Assembly (NCBI GenBank): GCA_013388635.1
Contig: JACAEX010000014.1
Span: 96,492-160,491 of the forward strand
Length of the DNA stretch: 64,000 bases
Origin: Syntrophaceae bacterium
GTDB lineage: Bacteria > Desulfobacterota > BSN033 > UBA1163
Direction of reading: 5' to 3'
Part shown: positions 28,713 through 37,043 of the stretch, one piece after another
How the letters are laid out: the number at the start of each line of letters is the position of its first letter
How positions within the stretch are numbered: the stretch's first letter is position 1
Program-made: the position numbers and the translations under genes
Notes under the pieces: model-generated
Told to the model about the DNA's origin: nothing
The model's input: only the letters and a program-made list of their open reading frames with translations
Database searches by the model: none

Positions 28713-29957
28713 ATGGAGTTTCATGCTGACATCGGACCGCAATATGAAGGCGAAGTCATCCGAAAGGAAAATCTGTACATGGAGTTTGGAGGACCTAAGG
28801 TAGCGCATAAGTTCGAATTGGCCACGGTAAAGAGTCCCGATGAAATTGAGAATGAAAAGGTGGAGATTGTTGGACCTGACCTAAATGAATTGGAGCCCTA
28901 TAACCCCGAAACGGATAAGGGAGGGTCCCATCCCATTGCCATTTTGATCGATGTGGCCGGAGCCGATCTGGATAAGGATGCAGAGGCCATCATCGAAAGA
29001 AAGATCCATATGTACCTCAACTTTATTCAGGGCTGGTATCACATGAATCAGAGACAGGACATGTGGGTAAGAATGAGCACCGATGCCTATAAAAAGGGGT
29101 TTACCTCCCTCAAAGAATTGGGGGAGATCTTTAACTTCCTCTTTACCTCAGAGATGCCGATCATCGAAAAGATTCAGACCACGATCATCACGGATCCAAA
29201 AAAGGTGGAGGAACTCCTGCCGGAGGCCTTGAAAAGATATGAGGCCAGGGATGAAAGGGCCAGACAGCTTAAGGATGAAGACGTGGATCAATTCTACGGC
29301 TGTGTCCTCTGCCAGAGCTTTGCCCCAACCCACTGCTCCATCATCGCCCCGAACCGGATTGCCAATTGCGGGGCCATTAACTGGTTTGACGGAAGAGCCG
29401 CGGCTAAGATTGACCCTGAGGGCCCTATTTTTGCGATTGAAAAAGGGGAGTTGATCAATCCCGCCAAGGGAGAGTATGAGGGGGTCAATAAAGTCGTGGC
29501 AGAGAAATCCTTGGGAACCTATGATAGAGTTTATCTCTACAGCGCCTTTGAGCACCCCCACACCTCATGCGGTTGCTTCCAGGCGATCGTCTTCTATATC
29601 CCTGAGGTAGATGCCTTTGGTATTGTGAACAGAGAGTTCAAAGGAGAGACCGTGATTGGAATCACGTTTTCCCGTATGGCGGGTGAAACCTCTGGAGGGA
29701 AACAGATCGAAGGTCGACTCGGGACGGGTCTGGAGCAAATCCGATCGCCGAAGTTTATTCAGGCGGACGGCGGTTTGGCAAGGATCGTCTGGATGCCCAA
29801 AGAGATCAAGGAAAGGTTTAAAGAAATCCTCGAGGAAAAAGGGCTCTATGACAAGATCGCCACAGAGGACGATGCCAAGAACCCCGACGAATTGACCGCA
29901 TTCTTAGAAAAAGTGGGACACCCCTGGTTAAAAGGGGAGGTCGAGCTTCCAACATAG
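28713..29957 (+). CDS. cdhC: Acetyl-CoA synthase beta subunit, short archaeal-like form
   Basis: The 414-residue protein makes acetyl-CoA from CO, a corrinoid-bound methyl and CoA at the nickel A-cluster. A-cluster ligands are visible as CVLCQSFAPTHC (near residue 197), a further Cys in ANCGAINW and the CGC motif in HTSCGCF (near 286). Bacterial AcsB has an N-terminal region of about 300 residues that contacts CODH. This is absent here, as in methanogen CdhC. AAAGGAGATCTGAG lies before the ATG. It is followed by a long hairpin and cdhE. Confidence 0.93.
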   Translation: MEFHADIGPQYEGEVIRKENLYMEFGGPKVAHKFELATVKSPDEIENEKVEIVGPDLNELEPYNPETDKGGSHPIAILIDVAGADLDKDAEAIIERKIHMYLNFIQGWYHMNQRQDMWVRMSTDAYKKGFTSLKELGEIFNFLFTSEMPIIEKIQTTIITDPKKVEELLPEALKRYEARDERARQLKDEDVDQFYGCVLCQSFAPTHCSIIAPNRIANCGAINWFDGRAAAKIDPEGPIFAIEKGELINPAKGEYEGVNKVVAEKSLGTYDRVYLYSAFEHPHTSCGCFQAIVFYIPEVDAFGIVNREFKGETVIGITFSRMAGETSGGKQIEGRLGTGLEQIRSPKFIQADGGLARIVWMPKEIKERFKEILEEKGLYDKIATEDDAKNPDELTAFLEKVGHPWLKGEVELPT

Positions 29958-29968
29958 AAAAAATCGTG

Positions 29969-30012
29969 ACACGCGCCTGCACGCCGAAGGCCGTTTCGGC
30001 ACGCAGGCGTGT
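29969..30012. other. Long imperfect hairpin between cdhC and cdhE
   Basis: ACACGC..CTGC..GCCGAA pairs with TTCGGCACGCAGGCGTGT, with a small bulge and one mismatch and a short loop. It is GC-rich and much stronger than any other gap structure in the operon. A T-rich run appears only after more unpaired bases, so it may dampen transcription or protect the upstream mRNA and set the ratio of CdhC to CdhE. Confidence 0.5.
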
Positions 30013-30056
30013 TCCGACACGGACACGTTATTTTTTTGAATAAGAGGAGGTGCAGC

Positions 30057-31415
30057 ATGCCAATATCAGGATCTGAAATTGTGAAGATGCTTCCGGGAAG
30101 AAAACCATGCAAGGATTGCGGCTTTCCTACCTGCTTTGCTTTCGCCATGAAACTGGCCACGGGTGGAGCAGCTTTAGATAAATGCCCGTATTTATCTCCA
30201 GAGGTCAAGGCCAAGCTCGAAGATCTGCTGGCGCCAGCCATCAAGCTCGTGACGATAGGAACCGGGGATAATAAAGTTCAGGTTGGAAACGAAGAAGTCA
30301 TATACAGGCACGAGAAGACCTATGTCCATCCCCCGGGGATCGCCATCCTCATTTCAGACAAGGAAAGCGATGCCAAGGTGGATGAAAAGATAAAAAAAGT
30401 AAAAGAGCTTCAGTTTCCATGGGTCGGGTTAATGCTTAAGGCTGAACTCTTAGCTCTACAATTTGAATCCGGAGATAGGAACAAATTCCTCGCCCTGGTG
30501 AAAAAGGCATCTGCATCGAACCTTGGAATGATTCTCATCTCTCAGGATCTGGATACGCTATTTGCTGCGAGGGATCTCTGCGCTGACCAAAAGCCTCTGC
30601 TCTACCCGATCACCAAGGAGAATATCGATCAGGCCATCCCAAAGATTAAGGAGAAGCCAACCCCGGTCGGGGTCCGTGGGGCAAGCATTGAGGAACTGAT
30701 CCCCCTCACGATGAAGTTGAAGGAAGCAGGAGTGGATGATGCTATTTTAGACCCTGGTTCGAAGAACCTGATGGACGCCATACGAGATCAGACCTTCATC
30801 CGCAGGGCGGCCCTCAAGCAAGGCTTTAGGCCCCTTGGCTACCCGACGATCGCCTTCCCCTGTTTCATGGCAAAGGATGGTCTGAAGGAAATTCTCACTG
30901 CCTCTGTTTTCATAAACAAATTTGCTGCCCTGATCGTTCTCTCCGATTTCGATCAATTTTCGCTTCTGCCCCTTCTGGTTCAGCGACTCAACATCTACAC
31001 CGATCCTCGCTTTCCTATGGCGGTGGAAGAGAAATACTATGAAGTGGGAGAACCAGACGCCAGTGCGCCCGTTCTGATTACTTCGAACTGGGCCCTCACC
31101 TACTTTATCGTTTATTCAGCCATTGAATCGACGAAGATCCCATCCTATCTGCTGGTGAAGGATACAGAAGGGCTGGGCGTGCTCACGGGCTGGGCAGCCG
31201 GTAAATTCACCGGCGATCAAGTGGGGGCCATGGTGAAGAAATCGGGGATTGAAAGCAAAATAAAGAATAAGAAGATCGTTCTCCCGGGAAGGGTGGCAAG
31301 GATCAAAGGAGAGCTGGAGGACGCCCTGCCGGGTTGGGAAGTGGTGATCGGGCCGAGAGAAGCCGCCGGGATCGGTGCATTCTTGCCTGAATATGTGAAG
31401 ACGTTGAGGAAATGA
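30057..31415 (+). CDS. cdhE: Corrinoid iron-sulfur protein large subunit
   Basis: The 452-residue protein carries the corrinoid that receives the methyl group from AcsE and gives it to CdhC. The N-terminal [4Fe-4S] motif is visible as CKDCGFPTC (residues 18-26) plus a fourth Cys in LDKCPYLS. A TIM-barrel domain and a C-terminal corrinoid-binding domain follow, with GAMVKKSGIESKIKNKK and GPREAAGIGAFLP. The start at 30057 is favoured as GAGGAGGTGCAGC precedes it. The NuoE-like gene overlaps its stop codon. Confidence 0.94.
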   Translation: MPISGSEIVKMLPGRKPCKDCGFPTCFAFAMKLATGGAALDKCPYLSPEVKAKLEDLLAPAIKLVTIGTGDNKVQVGNEEVIYRHEKTYVHPPGIAILISDKESDAKVDEKIKKVKELQFPWVGLMLKAELLALQFESGDRNKFLALVKKASASNLGMILISQDLDTLFAARDLCADQKPLLYPITKENIDQAIPKIKEKPTPVGVRGASIEELIPLTMKLKEAGVDDAILDPGSKNLMDAIRDQTFIRRAALKQGFRPLGYPTIAFPCFMAKDGLKEILTASVFINKFAALIVLSDFDQFSLLPLLVQRLNIYTDPRFPMAVEEKYYEVGEPDASAPVLITSNWALTYFIVYSAIESTKIPSYLLVKDTEGLGVLTGWAAGKFTGDQVGAMVKKSGIESKIKNKKIVLPGRVARIKGELEDALPGWEVVIGPREAAGIGAFLPEYVKTLRK

Positions 31416-31891
31416 CAGAGAAAGAAGAACAGCTCTCCCACATTCTTGAAAGACATCGAGGAGAGCGAAACGGGTTGATCCCCATTCTGCTTGAGATTCA
31501 GAGAGAGTTTGGATATCTTCCAAAAGAAGCAATGCCAAGGGTGGCAGAATCTTTGGGAATTAAACCCGTGGAGGTATGGGGGGTCGCCACTTTTTTTAAC
31601 CAATTTCGATTGACCCCCCTTGGGAGAAATCATATCAAGGTATGCATGGGGACCGCCTGCCATCTTGCAGGCGGTCGTTTAGTCTTAGAGGCTCTGGAGC
31701 GGGAGCTAAACATTAAAGTGGGGGAGACCTCACCGGATGGTCATTTCAGCCTGGAGAGGGTCGCCTGTATCGGATGTTGCATGTTAGCTCCTGTTGCAGT
31801 GATCAAAGATAAGATTTATCCCAAGATGTCCTCTTTCAAGGTGGAGGAGGCATTAATTCCATATAGACAGGAAAGCAAAGCAGAAGATTGA
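31412..31891 (+). CDS. NuoE-like [2Fe-2S] thioredoxin-fold subunit
   Basis: The 159-residue protein is a complex I 24 kDa-type subunit. A helical N-terminal part includes GLIPILLEIQREFGYLP, then the thioredoxin-like fold has four cluster ligands in CMGTAC (near residue 79) and CIGCCMLAP (near 120). It binds a [2Fe-2S] cluster next to the NuoF flavin. The four-base overlap with cdhE (ATGA) means coupled translation with the CODH/ACS operon. NuoF-like follows with overlap. NADH electrons could thus be fed into, or taken from, the pathway. Confidence 0.9.
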   Translation: MTEKEEQLSHILERHRGERNGLIPILLEIQREFGYLPKEAMPRVAESLGIKPVEVWGVATFFNQFRLTPLGRNHIKVCMGTACHLAGGRLVLEALERELNIKVGETSPDGHFSLERVACIGCCMLAPVAVIKDKIYPKMSSFKVEEALIPYRQESKAED

Positions 31892-33801
31892 GATTTGAAG
31901 AGATAAAAAAAAGAGCAGAATCGCAATGGGGGGTCTTCAGTCATAACCCCCATATCTTGGTTGGAACGGCTACGTGTGGTAAAGCAGCGGGGGCTTTGGA
32001 TGTCATTGAGGCATTTAAGAATGAATTATCACGCCGGGACATTCGAGTACCCATCATTCAAGTCGGTTGTATTGGATTATGCTATGCCGAACCTCTGGTG
32101 ATCATTTCGAAACCAGACTCCCTCCGTATTGCCTACCATAACGTTACTCCAGATTTGGCTTCACGTCTTGTAGAGGGGTACATCGTTGGGGACGATCCTT
32201 GCCTCGAAATTGCTCTGGGAACTTTCGAAACAGACGAGAGGGGAACGCCTTACATCCCTGAACTTCCGAGATTTGAACACGAACTTCGCCTCATCTTGGG
32301 CCGCTGTGGTTATATTGATCCTGAGAACATTCATGATTATATAGCCAACCGAGGTTATAGCGCATTAGCGAGGGCATTAGGCATGTCGCCCGAACAGATC
32401 GTCGAAGAGATAAAAAGGTCAGGGTTGCGAGGAAGAGGAGGGGCGGGCTTCTACGCTGGCGAGAAATGGGATCAATGTCGCCGGGCTCCAGCTAAGAGAA
32501 AGTATGTCATTTGTAATGCCGATGAGGGCGACCCAGGTGCTTTTATGGATCGGGTGATTCTGGAGAGCGATCCTCAAGAGGTCATCGAAGGCATGATCAT
32601 CGCGGGTTATGCGATCGGGGCCGAGCGGGGTTATATCTATGTTCGCGCTGAATATCCCTTGGCGATCGAGCGGATCAGGAACGCCTTAAGACAGGCAGAG
32701 GAGATAGGACTCTTAGGAGAGGATATCCTTGGAAGCGGCTTCCATTTTCATATTGGCATTACGGAAGGGGCTGGGGCCTTTGTCTCTGGAGAAGCGACGG
32801 CTCTGGTGGCAGCCATGGAAGGTAAAAGGAGCGAACCGAGAGTCAGACCCCCTCGTTTAGCAGAGGCCGGTTTATGGGGGTGCCCTACCCTCCTCAATAA
32901 TGTGAAAACCTTTGCCTATGTCCCTTTCATCATTGGAAACGGAATAGATCAATTCTTATCCATCGGAACCGAACATAGCAAAGGCACTGCGGTATTCACA
33001 CTTGCCGGAAAAATCCAGTATCCTGGTCTGACTGAGGTGCCGATGGGGACGACTCTAAGAAAAGTGGTTTACGATATTGCGGGTGGAATGCGGAATCAAA
33101 AAAAATTTAAGGCGGTTCAGATCGGTGGTCCTTCAGGAGGTTGTATTCCTGAAACCCTGCTCGATCTTCCCATCGATTTCGATTCTCTCCATGAAGCCGG
33201 TTCGATGATGGGATCTGGCGGGATGATCTTCATGGATGAGGAGGATTGTGCAGTAGACACGGCCCGTTTCTTTCTCGACTTCACAACCAAAGAATCATGC
33301 GGCAAGTGCACGATGTGCCGGATGGGTACCCTGCAGCTTCTGAGCATCTTGGAAGACATCTGCACCGGCAAGGCCAAGATCGAGGATATGGAACTCCTTC
33401 AAGAATTGTCCCAAGATGTAAAAATGGGATCCCTCTGCGGGCTGGGCCGTTCTGCCCCCAATCCGGTTCTTACGACGATGCGTTACTTTGGTGACGAATA
33501 TCGGGCCCATATCCTTGAAAAGCGCTGTCCTGCCCTAGTCTGCAAGGATTTGATCGCCTACTATATTCTTCGTGAGAAGTGCGATCGGGCCTGCGAGCAT
33601 TGTATCTTAGTATGCCCGACTGAGGCGATCAAAGGAGGAAAGGGAGAGATCAAGGTGATCAATCAGGAGAAATGCTCAAAATGCGGGACCTGTCTGGAGG
33701 TCTGTCCTCCTGAGTATCATGCTGTGGTAAAAATATCACCGATCAGTAAACTCCCACCCGATCCGAAGGGTGAAGAAGGCCCAGCGCAAGGAGGTGGATA
33801 A
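31888..33801 (+). CDS. NuoF/HydB-like NADH-binding flavoprotein with extra Fe-S domains
   Basis: The 637-residue protein has an N-terminal thioredoxin-like [2Fe-2S] domain (Cys in GTATCGKAAG and VGCIGLCYAEP), and the FMN/NADH domain with GLRGRGGAGFYAGEKW near residue 180. SLBB and the CGKCTMCRMG cluster motif follow near 470. A C-terminal two-cluster ferredoxin (about 565-625) ends it. This layout is that of bifurcating hydrogenase or formate dehydrogenase beta subunits (HydB/HylB). The first ferredoxin motif is CDRACEHCILVCP, with one extra residue in its first gap. The start is TTG, overlapping the NuoE stop. Confidence 0.9.
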   Translation: MRFEEIKKRAESQWGVFSHNPHILVGTATCGKAAGALDVIEAFKNELSRRDIRVPIIQVGCIGLCYAEPLVIISKPDSLRIAYHNVTPDLASRLVEGYIVGDDPCLEIALGTFETDERGTPYIPELPRFEHELRLILGRCGYIDPENIHDYIANRGYSALARALGMSPEQIVEEIKRSGLRGRGGAGFYAGEKWDQCRRAPAKRKYVICNADEGDPGAFMDRVILESDPQEVIEGMIIAGYAIGAERGYIYVRAEYPLAIERIRNALRQAEEIGLLGEDILGSGFHFHIGITEGAGAFVSGEATALVAAMEGKRSEPRVRPPRLAEAGLWGCPTLLNNVKTFAYVPFIIGNGIDQFLSIGTEHSKGTAVFTLAGKIQYPGLTEVPMGTTLRKVVYDIAGGMRNQKKFKAVQIGGPSGGCIPETLLDLPIDFDSLHEAGSMMGSGGMIFMDEEDCAVDTARFFLDFTTKESCGKCTMCRMGTLQLLSILEDICTGKAKIEDMELLQELSQDVKMGSLCGLGRSAPNPVLTTMRYFGDEYRAHILEKRCPALVCKDLIAYYILREKCDRACEHCILVCPTEAIKGGKGEIKVINQEKCSKCGTCLEVCPPEYHAVVKISPISKLPPDPKGEEGPAQGGG

Positions 33802-33802
33802 T

Positions 33803-34558
33803 ATGGCAAGGAAGATCGTTTCCACAGGGAGGGGAGGAGCGGGTAAATCAACCTTCGTCGCCCTGATGAGTCGATACCTCCCTCCTCCTTCTCTCTTCGT
33901 CGACCTGGACCCTGACCTGAGCTTAGCGGAGATGCTCGGAATCGATTTGGCCAAAGAAGGGAAGAGGACGGTCGTCGAAGCCCTCTATGATGCAGTGAAA
34001 GAGAGACAACGCGGAGGGAGTCCTCTCACCCCGGTGGAGGATCGGTTCAAGGGATTGATGTGGGGGGATTGTCTTTATGAGGGCAGGGGTTTCGATGTGA
34101 TCACCCTCGGAACAAAGGACTTGGAAGGATGTTATTGTTACCCCGACCACCTGCTGAGAAAGACCATTTCCGAGCTCTCCAAGAATTATAAGAATGTGGT
34201 CATCGATTCCCCCGCAGGTTTAGAACATCTCAATCGGAATATCGTTTCCCAGGTCGACGACCTCTTTGTTGTGCTCGATCCCTCTGATAAATCATTGATC
34301 CATATCCAGAAGGTCAAAGCGATCTTAAAAGAGGTCGGGACGATGTATGACCACTTCTATCTGGTAGCCAATTATATGTTCGATGAAGAGGCGGAGAAAT
34401 ACTTTACGGAGGCGGGCGAATTCTATTTGGGAAAGATCGAATATGATCAAAAGGTGGAGGAGTACAACTTGAAAGGGGAACCCCTGAACAAACTCCCTGA
34501 AGATTCGCCTGCGTGTCGCTCGGTGAGAAAGATCCTTGAGAAAGCGGGGGTGATTTAG
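33803..34558 (+). CDS. cooC: CooC-type nickel-insertion ATPase (copy 1)
   Basis: The 251-residue P-loop ATPase has the deviant Walker A GRGGAGKST at its N terminus, the switch region FVDLDPDLSLAEMLG and VVIDSPAGLEHLNR. CooC/AcsF proteins dimerise and help to place nickel into the CODH C-cluster or the ACS A-cluster. The start at 33803 has AAGGAGGTGGATAAT directly ahead, and the NuoF stop codon is at its doorstep. A second, related copy follows two bases after its stop. It may serve CdhA and the other CdhC, or the two may form a heterodimer. Confidence 0.88.
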   Translation: MARKIVSTGRGGAGKSTFVALMSRYLPPPSLFVDLDPDLSLAEMLGIDLAKEGKRTVVEALYDAVKERQRGGSPLTPVEDRFKGLMWGDCLYEGRGFDVITLGTKDLEGCYCYPDHLLRKTISELSKNYKNVVIDSPAGLEHLNRNIVSQVDDLFVVLDPSDKSLIHIQKVKAILKEVGTMYDHFYLVANYMFDEEAEKYFTEAGEFYLGKIEYDQKVEEYNLKGEPLNKLPEDSPACRSVRKILEKAGVI

Positions 34559-34559
34559 A

Positions 34560-35324
34560 ATGGGAGAGATTAATGTGATCACCGGCAGGGGTGGAACGGG
34601 GAAATCCACCTTCACGGCTCTATTCGCCCGATATGTTTATGCCAAACCCCTTCTCCTGATCGATCTCGATCCGGATGAAAGCCTCGCCAAGATGCTCGGA
34701 GTGGATCTGGAGAAGGAAGGAAAAGATTCGATCTCTGAAGCCCTTTCCAGGATCATTGAAAAGGGCAGAAAAAGCAGAGGAAAGGATGATAGCCCAGATT
34801 TATTGAGGCGCATGATGGAAGAGGAGAAAATCATCTACCGGGATAGAAAGTTCGATCTCATCACCCTCGGAACCAAGTTTGCTCCTGGTTGTTACTGCTT
34901 GCCCGACGAGATGATTAAGGAAACCATCCGGAATATCCAAGCGCATTATGAGATGATCCTGGTTGATTCCCCTGCAGGATTGGAACATCTTAACCGAAAG
35001 GTGACCCCCGAGATCAACGACCTTTTTGTGTTGTTGGATCCCTCTGAAAAATCGGCAAAACATATTGAGAGAATCAAATACGTCACCAAAGGGGTCAATA
35101 TCCATTACCAGCACTTTTATCTGGTTGGAAACTACCGCTTCTCGGACGAGATCGAAACCTATCTGTTGAGGAGTGGTGAAAAATATTTGGGAAGAATTGC
35201 GTATGACCCCCTGGTCCGAGAGCGCAACCTAAAAGGGGAATCTCTTTTGAAGATCCCGGAGGACTCCCCTTCCTCCCTTTCTGTAAAAAAGATCCTCCAA
35301 GAGGCGGGTTATGTGCTCGTATGA
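34560..35324 (+). CDS. cooC: CooC-type nickel-insertion ATPase (copy 2)
   Basis: The 254-residue protein is a paralogue of the preceding gene: Walker A GRGGTGKST, LLIDLDPDESLAKMLGVDLEKEG, LVDSPAGLEHLNRKVTPEI, and the same C-terminal LKGESLLKIPEDSPS pattern as LKGEPLNKLPEDSPA in copy 1. The pair arose by tandem duplication. Both belong to the CODH/ACS maturation group. The last 14 bases overlap the DUF3786 gene. Confidence 0.88.
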   Translation: MGEINVITGRGGTGKSTFTALFARYVYAKPLLLIDLDPDESLAKMLGVDLEKEGKDSISEALSRIIEKGRKSRGKDDSPDLLRRMMEEEKIIYRDRKFDLITLGTKFAPGCYCLPDEMIKETIRNIQAHYEMILVDSPAGLEHLNRKVTPEINDLFVLLDPSEKSAKHIERIKYVTKGVNIHYQHFYLVGNYRFSDEIETYLLRSGEKYLGRIAYDPLVRERNLKGESLLKIPEDSPSSLSVKKILQEAGYVLV

Positions 35325-35934
35325 AGATATCTCTAAACAGAGCTTTGAGTTGGCCCTCCGGCTGGCGGTCGAGAAGCTTTCGAGCATGAAGGTTGAAGAC
35401 ATCTGCCTTAATAGCGGCGCCACTCGAATCGATGAGGATCGCATTCTGATCCATTACCTGAACCAGCCTCATCAAGTCGTACTCTCCACCGGAGAAATTT
35501 CGCTGAAGGACAAAAAGGAGGAAGTTCCAATTAAGGATCGGATATTGATCCTCCACTACCTGACCCAGGCCAATGGCACCCCGTTTACCCATAAAGTCAT
35601 CACCTACGGGCAAATCGGTGGAGGAAAGTTCTACGTCCCGGTATTTGTAAAGAGAAATATCGATCCCCTGCTAAAAACCTTCAGTCACAGGCCTGGATTG
35701 CTCCTTGAACTGGCTCAAAGAATTGGGGGGAGCAAGGCAGATTATGGCGACATTTCCGTGAGCATCGATCCCTTTCCAAGGGTGCGGATCTTCTTTATCC
35801 TCTGGAAAGGGGATGATGAAGTCCCTCCCAATGGTAACATCCTGTTTGACGGAAACATACCGAATTATCTCACCAGCGAAGATGTCTGTGTCCTCACGGA
35901 AACGTTGGTCTGGAAACTGGTTAGAATGGCTTAA
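35311..35934 (+). CDS. DUF3786 family protein
   Basis: The 207-residue soluble protein shows the DUF3786 pattern: ILIHYLNQ, LSTGEISLKDKKEEVPIKDRI, LILHYLTQANGTPF, and a C-terminal FILWKGDDEVPPNGNILFDG and LTSEDVCVL. The family is found mostly in anaerobes near corrinoid or CODH genes. The role is unknown but a tie to corrinoid-protein activation or methyl transfer is plausible from context. It overlaps the second cooC gene by 14 bases and precedes two methyltransferase-like genes. Confidence 0.75.
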   Translation: MCSYEDISKQSFELALRLAVEKLSSMKVEDICLNSGATRIDEDRILIHYLNQPHQVVLSTGEISLKDKKEEVPIKDRILILHYLTQANGTPFTHKVITYGQIGGGKFYVPVFVKRNIDPLLKTFSHRPGLLLELAQRIGGSKADYGDISVSIDPFPRVRIFFILWKGDDEVPPNGNILFDGNIPNYLTSEDVCVLTETLVWKLVRMA

Positions 35935-35978
35935 CCCTCCCCTTTTTGTCGAAGGGAGAATTGCAAATACGATCTTTT

Positions 35979-37043
35979 ATGAACTTTGAAGCGAAATGCG
36001 GGACCACCGCAATGGGCATCATGCCCCATCGAGATGTGGACAAGGCCCTTGGACTGGTATTGGGCCTGGATATTCCCTTCTGGCCACAGCTTCCTCATAT
36101 AAGCCTGTACGAGGACATGTATATTCAGACATCGGAGAATTTCCCGGGCATTAGGGTCGACTTTGAAAAGGGGAGGCTCTCCTTCCATACGGCCAGATTT
36201 GAGGAAGAGCTAAACGATTATTTCACGAAGACGGAGATGCCGGAGACCTATGCACTCACACCGGAATATTCCATTGTCTTCCAGAAATTTCTTTCCCAGA
36301 ACCTCCAGGGCTACAGGGCGATCAGAGGCCAGATCACTGGACCCGTGAGCTTTGGGTTCAAGGTGCTGGATGAAAATCTGAAACCGATCATTTACAATGA
36401 AGAAGTCAAAACGATCTTATTTGATTTTATTCAAAAGAAGGTGAACGTTCAGTATCAGAAACTGAAGACAAAAAATCAAAATGCCTTCGTCTGGGTCGAT
36501 GAACCCGGCCTGGGTTATGTCTTCAGCGGTCTCTCAGGCTATAATGACCAGCAAGCCAGAGAAGATTATTACCAATTTCTTCAGGGAATAGAGGGACCCA
36601 AAGGACTACATCTCTGCGCGGAGGTCAACCTCCCCTATCTCCTGGAATTGGGGGTGGAGATCCTCTCTTTCGATGCTTTTCAGATCGGATTCATGCCTAA
36701 AGAATACACCCGGAGCGTAGCAGATTTTATTAAAAAAGGGGGGCTTATCTCATGGGGCGTGGTTCCTACTGAGTTCAAGACCCTAAAAGCTCAAACACCT
36801 GAAGAATTGGCCTCGCTCCTCTCTGGTTACTGGAATGTCATCTCTGAGAATACAGACCTCTCCCTGGACCAACTGGCTGAGCAGTCATTGATTGCGCCAG
36901 CGCGATGCTGCCTGGTTGAGCTCACCCTTGAAGCGACGGAGCGATCGAACACTTCTCATGTCGAGGAGAAAATTGTAGAGAAGGCCTTCTCTTATTTGCC
37001 CGAGATTTCACAGATATTGAAGAAGAGGTATGGATTAGAATGA
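35979..37043 (+). CDS. MetE/UROD-superfamily methyltransferase-like protein (copy 1)
   Basis: The 354-residue protein is related to the C-terminal half of cobalamin-independent methionine synthase and to UROD-like corrinoid methyltransferases. Blocks are GIMPHRDVDKALGLVLG, AIRGQITGPVSFGF, FVWVDEPGLGYVFS, and LHLCAEVN followed later by PARCCLVEL. The HxC pair and the late Cys could be zinc ligands that activate a thiol such as homocysteine. The expected Glu ligand is not obvious. Core-MetE proteins of this size can take methyl from corrinoid proteins, which would fit this operon. A TTG at 35946 is an alternative start. The next gene overlaps by four bases. Confidence 0.7.
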   Translation: MNFEAKCGTTAMGIMPHRDVDKALGLVLGLDIPFWPQLPHISLYEDMYIQTSENFPGIRVDFEKGRLSFHTARFEEELNDYFTKTEMPETYALTPEYSIVFQKFLSQNLQGYRAIRGQITGPVSFGFKVLDENLKPIIYNEEVKTILFDFIQKKVNVQYQKLKTKNQNAFVWVDEPGLGYVFSGLSGYNDQQAREDYYQFLQGIEGPKGLHLCAEVNLPYLLELGVEILSFDAFQIGFMPKEYTRSVADFIKKGGLISWGVVPTEFKTLKAQTPEELASLLSGYWNVISENTDLSLDQLAEQSLIAPARCCLVELTLEATERSNTSHVEEKIVEKAFSYLPEISQILKKRYGLE

